DNA from: a virus
Length of the DNA: 31,485 nt
Reading direction: 5' to 3' (one strand)
Virus record (IMG/VR): IMGVR_UViG_3300044974_000581
Location: 1 to 31,485 of that record
The translations under genes were made by a program, and so were the position numbers. Below the pieces are notes generated by a model that was not told the origin of the DNA, did no database searches, and saw only the letters and a list, made by a program, of their open reading frames with translations. Below, one piece after another: positions 1 to 8,257 of this stretch (its first letter is position 1; each line of letters starts with the position of its first letter).

Positions 1-1029
1 AAGAATGGTAGACCAGATCGACTGGTGCATCATCCATGCGCCATTCTGCTGGTATCCAAAATCGAGGGCATTGCGGCATGCCATGATATTGGCCAGCGTA
101 ATGGTGGTTGTGGTCGCGCCAGCAACGCCAGCCGATGAGCCGGTGACTACACCCTGAGGAGCAGTCGTGCCGTTACCAGTTGCGTGGTCGGTGGCTTCTT
201 TGCGGCCGAGACGCTCGCCGAGCAAACCAGCAACTTCGGTCGCAAGATCCAAACCGGAGTCACGTAGGAGCTCATTGCTGAGCAGTACCAGAGACTCGGT
301 GCGGTATGCGCCGAGGATGATCTGGCCAAATGTCATGTCGGTAGCGGATGGTGCGGTGTTTTCCGCGCCGATCGCACCTGGGTTGCCAGTGTCGTCGATC
401 GTCGGGAATGGTAGGCTATTGCCGCTCTCGGTGCGGATGACGCGAGCAACATCACGAAGCGGATTGAAATAGACGATCTTCTTTTCCAATTCCGCAAGGA
501 ATCCCTGCGGGATGGTGTAACCGCCAGCACTGGAGCTGGTCGAGTTGGCGCGAGTCAGCACGATGCGGTTGGAGCCCAAGTTGAGCCCTGAGCGCTGAGC
601 TGCGCTGCGGTGCTCAGGGCGAGCATCGTTGCCAAGGAACCAGCCGCAAAGAGCGGTTTCACGGTCCCGATTAGCGCGCTTGTCGTCGAGGTCGCGAGTG
701 AACATTGGCACGCCCACTGGTGCTGGTCGTGTGCGGCGTGAGCTTGCGCTGAGCACATCGCTGAGACGTGCGCGAGCTGCCTGCTGCTGAGCTGCTGGAT
801 CTGCTGCTGGTGCTTCTGCTGGTGCCTCTTCGCCAGAGACCTCCTCAGCCATTGCCATTTCGATAGCTGCGATGCGCACATCGTGATCAGCGATGAGAGC
901 AACGATCTCATCCACTTTTGCAGTCTCTTCTGGCGTCCACTCACGGGTCGCTGCCGACTCGTGGTAGCTCTTGGCCTGTTCAACTAGACGTGCTCGCTCT
1001 GCGAGCAGGTCGCGACGTGATACGCTCAT
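1..1029 (-). CDS. HK97-type major capsid protein, N-terminal part (cut by window edge)
   Basis: The frame is open from an ATG at 1029 to the left edge (343 codons) and is the main shell protein of the virion. The start has a strong ribosome site (GGGAGGA) and overlaps the protease stop as ATGA. Residues 1-60 look helical and charged, then comes an Ala/Pro/Glu-rich stretch, as in the N-terminal delta/scaffold domain of HK97 gp5-like proteins that the protease removes. The shell domain follows, with the typical GGYTIPQGF segment, YFNPLRDVARV and FPTIDDTGNPG. The reading continues in phase into the capsid tail at 31340-31035 if the genome is closed at a period of 31,340, giving 444 residues. Confidence in the family is high. 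The exact junction residues are uncertain because the two ends differ. Confidence 0.93.
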   Translation of the reverse strand, partial: MSVSRRDLLAERARLVEQAKSYHESAATREWTPEETAKVDEIVALIADHDVRIAAIEMAMAEEVSGEEAPAEAPAADPAAQQQAARARLSDVLSASSRRTRPAPVGVPMFTRDLDDKRANRDRETALCGWFLGNDARPEHRSAAQRSGLNLGSNRIVLTRANSTSSSAGGYTIPQGFLAELEKKIVYFNPLRDVARVIRTESGNSLPFPTIDDTGNPGAIGAENTAPSATDMTFGQIILGAYRTESLVLLSNELLRDSGLDLATEVAGLLGERLGRKEATDHATGNGTTAPQGVVTGSSAGVAGATTTTITLANIMACRNALDFGYQQNGAWMMHQSIWSTIL

Positions 1030-1592
1030 ACAATCCTCCCTGCGCAGCCGAGCTGCGACATAAGCAATTTTCGGCCTCGTAAATGTACGCTCAGCCGTAG
1101 TTGGCTGGCGCTCCACTGATCACGCGACCGTATCGCGACCGTGGTGTCCGGGTATGCGGGGATGGTGACGACGGAGACCTCGATGAGCTCGACATCAGTC
1201 ACGGTCCGCACTCGTACTGTTTCCTCGATTGTCCACTCGTCAGCTCTGACGATAAATCCAAACGACATTTGGTTGACATCGCCGCGCTGAATGAGTGCTA
1301 GTAGATCCTTGGCATAGCTTGTGTCTGGCGGGTAGATCTCAACGCCAAGGCCATTTTTGTCGGTGCTGAGCTTGAGTGTGCCCGCACTGCGACGACCTAG
1401 AACGAGCGATGAGTCGTGATTAACCAGCGCCCGCACATCCGCGCTCTTGTCCTCGAGCGTGCGAGTGAATGCCTGTGGGCTGATGCGCTCGCGGAACCCG
1501 CCCAGATCCTCGCTCAGCGGCCCGTACACGCTGGCATAGCCCATCAGTCGGCCAGCGTCAGATGAGACAGTAGAGAGTAATCTACGCTCCAT
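1026..1592 (-). CDS. Prohead maturation protease (HK97 gp4-like, peptidase U35)
   Basis: 188 residues. This serine protease cleaves the capsid N-terminal scaffold domain during head maturation. It opens with MERRLLSTVSS, then GRLMGYASVYG, as usual for the family. The catalytic His lies in ALVNHDSS, the Ser in NQMSFGF, and the conserved acidic ELIEVSVVTIPAYP strand follows. A longer frame reaches 1748, but the ATG at 1592 has an AAGGAGG site seven bases upstream and matches the family start. It overlaps the portal end by 11 bases and the capsid start by 4. The order portal-protease-capsid is canonical for HK97-like phages. Confidence 0.92.
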   Translation of the reverse strand: MERRLLSTVSSDAGRLMGYASVYGPLSEDLGGFRERISPQAFTRTLEDKSADVRALVNHDSSLVLGRRSAGTLKLSTDKNGLGVEIYPPDTSYAKDLLALIQRGDVNQMSFGFIVRADEWTIEETVRVRTVTDVELIEVSVVTIPAYPDTTVAIRSRDQWSASQLRLSVHLRGRKLLMSQLGCAGRIV

Positions 1593-3465
1593 TGTCGTCC
1601 TCCTTATCCATCTGGCCAGCCACCTTGTTAGCCCATGTTCGCCCAGCATCTCCGCCCCATAGCGCCCACGCAATGCGGCCAGCGCTCGGGAACCCGTCTT
1701 GACCCGGCGACCAGCCCTCGCCCTCTGAATCGACGGCATGGCGGGCAAAATAACTCACCATCCGCCCGATTGTGTCGGGGCTGATGTTGCTGCCATTGCT
1801 CAGATCTCTGGCTCGAGCAACGCCTACCTCAGTGCCACCACGACCATATTCGGCGCGCCATGCTAGACCTCGAGCGGCCTCCTCGCGCACTCCGGCAGGT
1901 GGCGAAAAATCGATACTATCGTACTTTGCTCGACGCTCAGCAGGCATCGATCGCTCAGTCTCTGTTTTGCGTAGCGGCAAAATCGGTCGCCATTTGATGC
2001 GCCAGCCATGGCGTCCACCTGGGCGGCTTGGTGGCACAAGCTCACGCTCACGCTCGATGCCGCAGACACGGCAGCGATTGGTCGAGCCATGCTCACAGCT
2101 CGGGATCTGGTGTTCGGTCATGGCCAGCGCTAACGCAATGACGGCATCGCTGGCATATGCCTCAAGGTCGTTGGTCTCTGGCGGTGCTGCTGGTGCTGCT
2201 GGCAGCGCTGTAGGATCGACGACGACTGGCGCAACAGTAGGATCGGCAGGCGGTGCCTGAGCTCCGCCCATTGACGATACGGGTTGCATGTTGAGAGGCT
2301 GAAGGAACACATCTCCACCCTCGATAGGGTCGAGCTGCTCGAGCGCTCTGATCTCATTGACGCTGAGCCATCCCCAGTTGCGGCCAATGGCGTAGGCGCT
2401 GTATCTCGCTGCGAGATCAGTGCGCAGCAGCCCCTCGACGCGGTGCTCGACGTAGTAGCTGCTGCTGATTGGCAGGAGCAGCTTGTTGCGGACCTCCTGC
2501 TCGATGCGGACAAGCCAAGGGCGCAGCGTCTCGCTCAGAAATGCCTGATTTTCCTGCTCGAGCGAGCTGTAGGTGCTGCCACCAGTTGCTCGCAGTTTGC
2601 TCACCGGGATGTTGAACCAGCGGGCAATCTCCTCGAGCTGGAAACGCCTCGTCTCAAGAAACTGCGCATCATCAGGCGGGATCGCGGTCGTGGTCCATTT
2701 CATGCCTTCTTCGAGGATTGCCACCCTCGAGGCATTGTCGATACCAGAGTGCAGACGTTCCCAATCGCCGCGAAGGCGACCGCGGGCATCGTCGCTGAGC
2801 CTGCCGGGATGCTCTAGCACGCCAGACGGGCGAGCGCCACGACCAAAAAACGATGAGCCAAATGCCTCGGCAGCGATGCCTAGCCCGATTGAGTCTCGAG
2901 CCAGCGAGACCACGCTGGCACCGACGTAGCCATCACCACCTGGGCCACGCAGATGCAGTACGTCAGATGCTGGTATGTAGGTCGCACGAGAGAAATCGTC
3001 GCGATAAATATATTGAAGGTCGCCGTTTTCGGATCGCCCGACTTTCATGTTTTCCGCCCTGAGCAGCCATAGGCGCGTTGGGCGGCCGATTGTGTCTCGC
3101 TCGATCTCACAGTAGCCATTGCCCCACGTGAGAGCCTGAGCGAGCCATTGCTCGCGCAGTTGCATCGAGGTCATTTCTTCGTTGGGGGCAAAGCGCAGGA
3201 GGTCAGCGACCATCATGTCATCAGCGATAATCCGCCCATTTGCAGTCTGCTGATAAACGTGAAACGGCAGGCTAGAGATGGTCTCGGAGATAATGCGAAC
3301 GGCTTGCCAAAATGGCGCATAGCTGAGCGCTGAGCTCTCAGATACTTGCACGCCAGCGCTGCTAACCGCGCCACCATGAAACGCTATGAGGGCGGGATCT
3401 CGCAGGCTCGGGCGATTGCCCGCGCGCAGCGTGAATAGGCTCTTGATGCGATCGATGATCGTCAT
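1582..3465 (-). CDS. Portal protein with an extra C-terminal zinc-knuckle and unknown domain
   Basis: 627 residues. Residues 1-~395 are a HK97-family portal: the dodecameric ring at the head vertex through which DNA enters and leaves. Typical segments are ALSYAPFWQAVRIISETISSLPFHVY near 45-70, WLAQALTWGNGYCEI, and IARWFNIPVSKL with the following Gln/Glu-rich helix. After an Ala/Pro linker (~395-430) the protein continues for about 200 residues. This part has a possible zinc site (CEHGSTNRCRVCG) and a separate conserved-looking domain from ~508 (YDSIDFSPPAGVREEAARGL to AWALWGGDAGRTWANKVAGQM). HK97 portals are usually about 400-450 residues, so the tail is an added module of unknown role. I have seen similar domains in phage head proteins, but cannot name a function. 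Its start overlaps the large terminase stop as ATGA. Confidence 0.9.
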   Translation of the reverse strand: MTIIDRIKSLFTLRAGNRPSLRDPALIAFHGGAVSSAGVQVSESSALSYAPFWQAVRIISETISSLPFHVYQQTANGRIIADDMMVADLLRFAPNEEMTSMQLREQWLAQALTWGNGYCEIERDTIGRPTRLWLLRAENMKVGRSENGDLQYIYRDDFSRATYIPASDVLHLRGPGGDGYVGASVVSLARDSIGLGIAAEAFGSSFFGRGARPSGVLEHPGRLSDDARGRLRGDWERLHSGIDNASRVAILEEGMKWTTTAIPPDDAQFLETRRFQLEEIARWFNIPVSKLRATGGSTYSSLEQENQAFLSETLRPWLVRIEQEVRNKLLLPISSSYYVEHRVEGLLRTDLAARYSAYAIGRNWGWLSVNEIRALEQLDPIEGGDVFLQPLNMQPVSSMGGAQAPPADPTVAPVVVDPTALPAAPAAPPETNDLEAYASDAVIALALAMTEHQIPSCEHGSTNRCRVCGIERERELVPPSRPGGRHGWRIKWRPILPLRKTETERSMPAERRAKYDSIDFSPPAGVREEAARGLAWRAEYGRGGTEVGVARARDLSNGSNISPDTIGRMVSYFARHAVDSEGEGWSPGQDGFPSAGRIAWALWGGDAGRTWANKVAGQMDKEDDNGA

Positions 3466-5030
3466 ATGAGAGTCATCCCTCGCGACTCGTAAACCGACGG
3501 GGCACCTCGCCCAATCGCTCCGCCTGCCTCACCGACTCGAGATCTTGCGACTGCCATGATGCTGGCCACCAAGGCGTCGATCTTTTCCGAGCTTTTAGCT
3601 TTGCTCGGTTTGATGTTTCCGGCAGCGTCACTCTCTATCGAACAGTTGCCCAGGCACCATCGCAATACCGGATTGCCGTCATGTCGTAATTTTCTCGCCA
3701 TGACTAATGTCTCAAAATCCTTGGCAGCGGGAGACATGCTTGCGTAGCCCTGCCCAAACGACACGATGTTGAGGCCATCGCTCTGCATTTGCTGCGCTAG
3801 TTGGCTTGCATTCCAACGGTCAATTGCGATATCGACGACCCGATACTGTGCGCAAAGTTGCTTGATGCGCGTGTAGACATCCTCGTACTCGATCACATCG
3901 CCATCGGTGACGTTGATGTGCCCGCTCGCATGCCATTGGTCGTAGCGCATGCGGTTGGTGCGCTCTCTCTGTTTAAGCGCACCGCGAGGTGCCCAGCATG
4001 TCGGCTCTATCCAGATCGTGCCGTCGTCGAGAGGGAAGGCCAGAACGAACGCCGAAAGATCCATGGTGCTGCTCAGGTCGAGCGCACCATAACACAATCG
4101 ACCATCGAGATCAGGTCGAGGGCTGCGGCATGCGTCCCATGTCTCGGGTGCGATCCATCGTGTGATCGTGTCAGTCCACTCGCAGAGATGGAGGCGGCGA
4201 AATGCTAGCTCACGGGCAGGTGATTGGGCTGCGTCCTGCGCGGCTTGCCTCATGTAGTCCTCTCGGACTGAGACGCCATAGCCGGGATTAGCTGCCCGCC
4301 ATGTGCTTTCCTGTTTCCAGTCTGCGCCATCTGGTGCGCGGTACAACACTGGCAAAAAGCTACGATCCTCTAGTGTGCCATCAGCCACCGCTCGAGCGTG
4401 TAGGTGCATCTCATAACAGAGCGAATTGCGGTCGTGCCCTGCCGTTGTAATCGAGATCGTGAGCGGTTGCTTTCTCGCTCCAGTCGATGTCGTGAGCACA
4501 TCCCAGAGCTCTCGATTAGGTTGCGCATGCAACTCGTCAAAGATAATACCGCTACAGTTCATGCCGTGTTTAGTGTGAGCATCTGCTGAGATTGCCCGCA
4601 TGCGCCTGCCGTCTTTGGTCACGATCTCTTTGCGCAATACAGAGCACTTGGCATCAAGGGCAGGAGAATTGCGCACCATGCTAGCGGCAAGGTCAAATAC
4701 AATCGATGCCTGATCTCGATCAGCAGCAGCGCAAATAACCTCAGCACCGGGCTCGCCATCTCCAAACAGAAGGTAGAGCGCTATGCCCGCGGCAAGCGTG
4801 CTCTTGCCATTTTTACGGGGGATCTCGATGTAGCACGTCCGATACTGACGCATGCCATCGGGTCGTAGCGTGCCAAATAGTGGAGCTATGATGTCGTTAT
4901 ATTGCCAATCCGATAACACGAGAGGCCTGCCCGACATCTCGCCCTTGCTATGGGTCAAGAAATGCTCAAAAAAGAGCTTAGCCTTTTCCTCAGGCCTAAG
5001 CTCTACTTGATTTGTCTTTAGTTTTGCCAT
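3462..5030 (-). CDS. Terminase large subunit (Terminase_1 family)
   Basis: 522 residues. It is the ATPase and nuclease motor that cuts concatemers and pumps DNA into proheads. The ATPase half has Walker A PRKNGKST (71-78), Walker B GIIFDELH (161-168) and the coupling motif SITTAGHD (193-200). The nuclease half has acidic residues in YGALDLSSTMDLSAF (D318, D324), DIAIDRWNA (D404) and EKIDALVAS (D485), the RNase H-like pattern of large terminases. All key residues are present, so it should be active. It begins three bases after the small terminase stop and overlaps the portal start by four, so the packaging genes are translationally coupled. Confidence 0.97.
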   Translation of the reverse strand: MAKLKTNQVELRPEEKAKLFFEHFLTHSKGEMSGRPLVLSDWQYNDIIAPLFGTLRPDGMRQYRTCYIEIPRKNGKSTLAAGIALYLLFGDGEPGAEVICAAADRDQASIVFDLAASMVRNSPALDAKCSVLRKEIVTKDGRRMRAISADAHTKHGMNCSGIIFDELHAQPNRELWDVLTTSTGARKQPLTISITTAGHDRNSLCYEMHLHARAVADGTLEDRSFLPVLYRAPDGADWKQESTWRAANPGYGVSVREDYMRQAAQDAAQSPARELAFRRLHLCEWTDTITRWIAPETWDACRSPRPDLDGRLCYGALDLSSTMDLSAFVLAFPLDDGTIWIEPTCWAPRGALKQRERTNRMRYDQWHASGHINVTDGDVIEYEDVYTRIKQLCAQYRVVDIAIDRWNASQLAQQMQSDGLNIVSFGQGYASMSPAAKDFETLVMARKLRHDGNPVLRWCLGNCSIESDAAGNIKPSKAKSSEKIDALVASIMAVARSRVGEAGGAIGRGAPSVYESRGMTLI

Positions 5031-5033
5031 GGG

Positions 5034-5459
5034 TTATCCAAGAATACGCAGAGCAATATCGTTGATATCGTCCTCATTAGGTCCGGCAGGGTCGATATTT
5101 CCGCTTCGTGTTTTGCGGCTACGTGGAGTCAGCATCAGCACAGTAAACGTAGATCGCAACTGACTCTCCGCATTGCGCAGCTCTCCCCAGAGTGGGTGCA
5201 TGCGTTGTACGCCACGCTCATCAGGCGTAGTGAAAGGTTCGTTGGCTGCTGCCAGTCGCATCGCCTCCACGCGGGCAAGCTGGTGCGCTGCCATGATGAG
5301 CACCTCGGCGTCTGCGGCTGCGACTCCCGTGCCCGACGATTGATGGATGCGATTGCATAGACGGATCCAGCACTTGCGCACCTCCACCGGCAATCCTCTC
5401 GGTGGAGTCTGCGACATCGCGATGGTCTCGTTCTTGTTCGGTTTCCTGCCGCGTGGCAT
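5034..5459 (-). CDS. Terminase small subunit (P27-like)
   Basis: 141 residues. It recognises viral DNA and hands it to the large subunit. The basic MPRGRKPNKNE start, a central helical region, HPLWGELRNAESQLRS and the closing LMLTPRSRKT motif fit the P27/Terminase_4 family. The frame could start at 5477, but the ATG at 5459 has a GAGGG site eight bases upstream and gives the family-like N-terminus. It sits directly before the large terminase. Its ribosome site and first 239 bases lie inside the 3' end of the preceding GIY-YIG frame, an unusually deep overlap for this compact genome. Confidence 0.88.
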   Translation of the reverse strand: MPRGRKPNKNETIAMSQTPPRGLPVEVRKCWIRLCNRIHQSSGTGVAAADAEVLIMAAHQLARVEAMRLAAANEPFTTPDERGVQRMHPLWGELRNAESQLRSTFTVLMLTPRSRKTRSGNIDPAGPNEDDINDIALRILG

Positions 5460-6363
5460 GATATTTACCCTCATCAATGCCTAGATAGTCGAACAACTCC
5501 CTGAGAGTAGATACGTCTAGGTCTACAGTCTGCCATGCCTCAGTATACCCATCGAAACGACCCATAAAAGCCTGATCGCCACGCGGGATAAGCTTGACAT
5601 CTAGCTCATGCTTGATACGCAGCTCAAGCTGATGCGCTGCCTCACCATCCATTGGACCGATCATGTCTAGTTGTGTCCAGCCACTATAACCATGGCGTCT
5701 CAGTCTTATGCCAGTGCCATTTACAGTGTTGGTAATGCCAATCTTTAATTGTCCTGGGCGGGTTATTAAATACACCCATCCAAGCTCGTTACGCCTGAAA
5801 GATCCTTTGGTGCAATTTGGGCAGCCAGTACGGCACTGCGCTCTATTTTTAATGGATGACCAATACATAGTCGGGCAATTTGGGCATTGCCATAAAACTT
5901 GCAAACGACTTTCTTGACTAATAGTCGATGGATTTGGGAAACCAAATACTGCAAGCGCAGCCAAATCAGGGCGAGTTTGACTTAATGGTTTAAATAATTT
6001 GCCTTTATATTTTCTGGCATTCTGCATTCTTGCACAAGATGGACATGTTTTCGATCCATTTCTTGTGCGCCAATGAATTTTAGTTTTCCATTCATTGCCA
6101 CAACTACAACGCCACGTTGCCATAAACATGCTGCCAGCAAGTAATACTTTTGGATCGCCAACAATCATTTGAGCAGCTAATTCAGGATGAGTTTGTGCTA
6201 ATGGCAACTTACCTCCCCATGGTGTCTCCGCAGTTTTTGTAAATCCAAGTCTTTTAAATTGAGCTATATGTTTTGCACAAAAACCTTTTTCCGCATGCTT
6301 GCCAATACATCCTTCAACATTGCATATCTTGGCAACTTTAAAATATTTTTCTCTAACCAACAT
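5221..6363 (-). CDS. Zinc-ribbon and GIY-YIG endonuclease, probably a mobile (homing-type) gene
   Basis: About 380 residues. From the ATG at 6363 there is a CNVEGC...FCAKH finger near the start, then CSCG...CPSC and CPNC...CPNC zinc ribbons of the treble-clef/DUF4379 sort. The GIY-YIG-like catalytic core follows: GWVYLITRPGQLKIGITN with Arg pairs after it, closest to the T5orf172/MUG113 branch. Such proteins bind and cut DNA and often spread as free-standing homing endonucleases (family knowledge). The gene is visibly richer in A/T than its neighbours and is preceded by a 97-base gap, both signs of insertion. After the GIY-YIG part the frame runs on for ~80 codons over the small terminase gene. 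That stretch is Arg/Ser/Gly-rich and may be a passive read-on rather than a domain. A frame start at 6378 would need TTG; the ATG at 6363 has a GAGG site. Confidence 0.82.
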   Translation of the reverse strand: MLVREKYFKVAKICNVEGCIGKHAEKGFCAKHIAQFKRLGFTKTAETPWGGKLPLAQTHPELAAQMIVGDPKVLLAGSMFMATWRCSCGNEWKTKIHWRTRNGSKTCPSCARMQNARKYKGKLFKPLSQTRPDLAALAVFGFPNPSTISQESRLQVLWQCPNCPTMYWSSIKNRAQCRTGCPNCTKGSFRRNELGWVYLITRPGQLKIGITNTVNGTGIRLRRHGYSGWTQLDMIGPMDGEAAHQLELRIKHELDVKLIPRGDQAFMGRFDGYTEAWQTVDLDVSTLRELFDYLGIDEGKYHATRQETEQERDHRDVADSTERIAGGGAQVLDPSMQSHPSIVGHGSRSRRRRGAHHGSAPACPRGGDATGSSQRTFHYA

Positions 6364-6378
6364 GTGATCCGACCTCAA

Positions 6379-6475
6379 GTACCTTTAGATTCTTGTTCAG
6401 GTGGCGATGGCGGTCTTCCTCCCATTTTAGGGGGTTTTTTGACCCCCCCTTGGCATTTTTTTTGATCAAAAAAAA
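6379..6475. promoter_or_regulatory. Short gap with a G/C hairpin and a perfect A/T palindrome
   Basis: A GGGGG run at 6430-6434 faces CCCCC(CC) at 6443-6449 across a T-rich loop. Then a perfect 22-base palindrome, A-T8-GATC-A8-T, fills 6455-6476 and ends at the stop codon of the minus-strand gene above. Either element could end or attenuate minus-strand transcription between 6476 and the inserted endonuclease gene. The A/T stem alone would be a weak terminator. The gap marks the probable edge of the endonuclease insertion. Confidence 0.45.
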
Positions 6476-6781
6476 TCAGCCTGAAATTTTCTTCAAAAGA
6501 ATTTGAAGCGCAAATTTCAGGATAATTCCCACGACAAACGGGCTGATGCTGGCGATTGGATGCCCTTCATCTTCGCTGCCAGCGATGACGGACTCGATTG
6601 CAGTGATGGCATCATCATCTGTCGTCTCTTCTTGCACAGAGCCAGCGACATCAGCCGCAGGCACAAACGTCTGGCCGAAATAGACGACGACTTCGACGAG
6701 GGCATCAAACACCGGCTTGCCCCATGGCGTCTGGCCACGAGCAAAGCTTAGCAAAGTCACGAGAGCGTTAGTCGGAAACAT
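6476..6781 (-). CDS. Small protein with a C-terminal hydrophobic segment
   Basis: 101 residues, not recognised. The N-terminal half is MFPTNALVTLLSFARGQTPWGKP followed by a hydrophobic helix; the middle is acidic (EETTDDD); and the C-terminus (PFVVGIILKFALQILLKKISG) is a likely membrane or amphipathic helix ending in lysines. It lies 15 bases after the fibre-like gene, and an AGGAGG-type site precedes its start. A head- or tail-associated or membrane role is possible, but nothing in the sequence decides it. Confidence 0.6.
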   Translation of the reverse strand: MFPTNALVTLLSFARGQTPWGKPVFDALVEVVVYFGQTFVPAADVAGSVQEETTDDDAITAIESVIAGSEDEGHPIASISPFVVGIILKFALQILLKKISG

Positions 6782-6796
6782 GTGATCACCTCCTGA

Positions 6797-7789
6797 TTAA
6801 GCATAATGCACAACACGCCACCCCGCCGCGCCTGATCCATTATCCGTCGAATCGTAAACCAGATCAGCCCACTCGTTCACCGTCAGCGCTGCGTGGTTGC
6901 CCGCGTGCAGATACATTCTGTTAGCCGCTGCACTTGCAGCGTCATTATGCTTGAGCGTTACCGTTGCCGTGCCCACAGACACGAGCCTGATCATGCGCCC
7001 ATCGACATGAGCCCCGCCAGTCGGTGGAGCGATGCCGGTAATGTCTGCTGCTGTCGTGCAGTTGAGCCGCTGGAATGCGGAGCCTGTCAGTACATAGTCA
7101 TTCTGATTTGCTACAATTGCTGTCGGTGTCGAGGATGTGTAGGCTAGTGATCCACCACCAGTTGAGGTATTTGACACTTTAATAATAGATACTGAAGCTC
7201 GACTAATAGCGCAATCTGCCAAATTGCCTGAATCCGTTATTTGTACAACTGTTCCACGCAATCGCACAAAATTTGCCCCGCTATTTGCATCTAAAATGAA
7301 ATTGCTATAAGCATTTATTCGTGATCCGCCAGTTGCATCTGGTTCAATCGAGACAAACCTAGTTAAGGCATCAGCTCTTCTGACTCGCAATGCTGTAAGT
7401 GATCCACCACGGGCTACATCCACAAAAATATGACCTGTTGTCAAATTTGATATCGCCGCATCTGTTCCACCATGAGACATTTGTAATTCATTTGTGCCAG
7501 CAGCACCACCGGGCTGTCGAACAATTACTGTACCATTCCCCCCAGTGGTAGCCTGCGCCCCCGGCTCCAAAATGATACTTCCACCAGCTCCGCTTGTGAC
7601 ACCATCTGCTGCGATGATCGATAGGCTTGCCCCGGCACCAGACGATGCGCTATTAGGCTGAGACAGCCCCTCAGCGACAATAGCCGCGACAGTAGCCGAG
7701 CCACTAGGTCCACCCGATGGCGTGACGGGTAGCAGGTCAGTATCTGCTACCACGCGTGCATCTAGTTCGTCAATCCGTTTGCTAGGCAT
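6797..7789 (-). CDS. Fibre-like virion protein
   Basis: 330 residues. It opens MPSKRIDELDARVVADTDLLPVT, like many phage fibre or appendage proteins. It continues with Gly/Ser/Ala/Thr-rich, beta-prone sequence and ends in a C-terminal part (GRMIRLVSVGTATVTLKHND, then WADLVYDSTDNG.GAAGWRVV) common in trimeric fibre or spike proteins. A role in host binding or capsid decoration is inferred from composition and position among structural genes. The central third (about 7150-7500) is richer in A/T than both ends, suggesting a swapped module. No enzyme motif is seen. Confidence 0.7.
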   Translation of the reverse strand: MPSKRIDELDARVVADTDLLPVTPSGGPSGSATVAAIVAEGLSQPNSASSGAGASLSIIAADGVTSGAGGSIILEPGAQATTGGNGTVIVRQPGGAAGTNELQMSHGGTDAAISNLTTGHIFVDVARGGSLTALRVRRADALTRFVSIEPDATGGSRINAYSNFILDANSGANFVRLRGTVVQITDSGNLADCAISRASVSIIKVSNTSTGGGSLAYTSSTPTAIVANQNDYVLTGSAFQRLNCTTAADITGIAPPTGGAHVDGRMIRLVSVGTATVTLKHNDAASAAANRMYLHAGNHAALTVNEWADLVYDSTDNGSGAAGWRVVHYA

Positions 7790-7797
7790 TGTCTACC

Positions 7798-7938
7798 TCA
7801 CTGCCAGATAATGTAATCTGTCGAGCCGTTGAATAACAGAAAGTCTGTCGCACCTTGCCAGAGCAGGCCGTCGTTTGGGCCTGCATCGCCGATGACAAAC
7901 GATCTGTCAATCGACAGACCGATGCTCAGGCTAATCAC
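7798..7938 (-). CDS. 46-residue putative structural micro-protein
   Basis: A GTG start at 7938 overlaps the stop of the gene above as GTGA. The product is VISLSIGLSIDRSF...STDYIIWQ, 46 residues, with a repetitive aromatic tail (LLWQGATDFLLFNGSTDYIIWQ-like). A longer frame reaches 8031, but that upstream part overlaps another gene and looks random. The aromatic/Gly repeats resemble short tail- or fibre-associated peptides. Function unknown. Confidence 0.5.
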   Translation of the reverse strand: MISLSIGLSIDRSFVIGDAGPNDGLLWQGATDFLLFNGSTDYIIWQ

Positions 7939-8246
7939 AGGACACCGGCGGCGGTGGCTAGACGTGTCAGCGTCGAGACAAGTGCGGACATCGAGGTTGC
8001 CACGTTGGCATCGGTGTATGCCAGCACCCACACATCAGGGATGTGATAGTTACGGCGCTGATCGCCGAGCACCCAACCAGTTGAGCTTGTCGCGTCGCGT
8101 CGTGCCGAGCGGAACCACGCCTCGGCTGTCAGCGGTTGCTCGATGCCGTTGCCGGAAAACACCAACGACTCGACGACCCATAGCGGGTACGTCTGCGCTG
8201 GCACTGCTGGTGTGACGATTGGTGTGCTGGCTGGGATGTCTGCCAT
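7935..8246 (-). CDS. Putative small structural protein
   Basis: 103 residues, not recognised with certainty. It has a Pro/Ala/Thr-rich N-terminus (MADIPASTPIVTPAVPAQ), a beta-like middle and a helical end (SALVSTLTRLATAAGVL). It follows the spike-base-like gene by 11 bases and is coupled to the micro-protein below by a GTGA overlap. The position suggests a virion component made with the spike or fibre set. Confidence 0.6.
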   Translation of the reverse strand: MADIPASTPIVTPAVPAQTYPLWVVESLVFSGNGIEQPLTAEAWFRSARRDATSSTGWVLGDQRRNYHIPDVWVLAYTDANVATSMSALVSTLTRLATAAGVL

Positions 8247-8257
8247 GTGCGATACTC

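Noticed and set aside
1772-2817. Open frames on the plus strand opposite the portal gene (1772-2260, 2284-2817)
   Set aside because: They mirror the coding minus strand, have no ribosome sites and low-complexity Arg/Ser/Ala products. The portal, with known motifs, explains the region.
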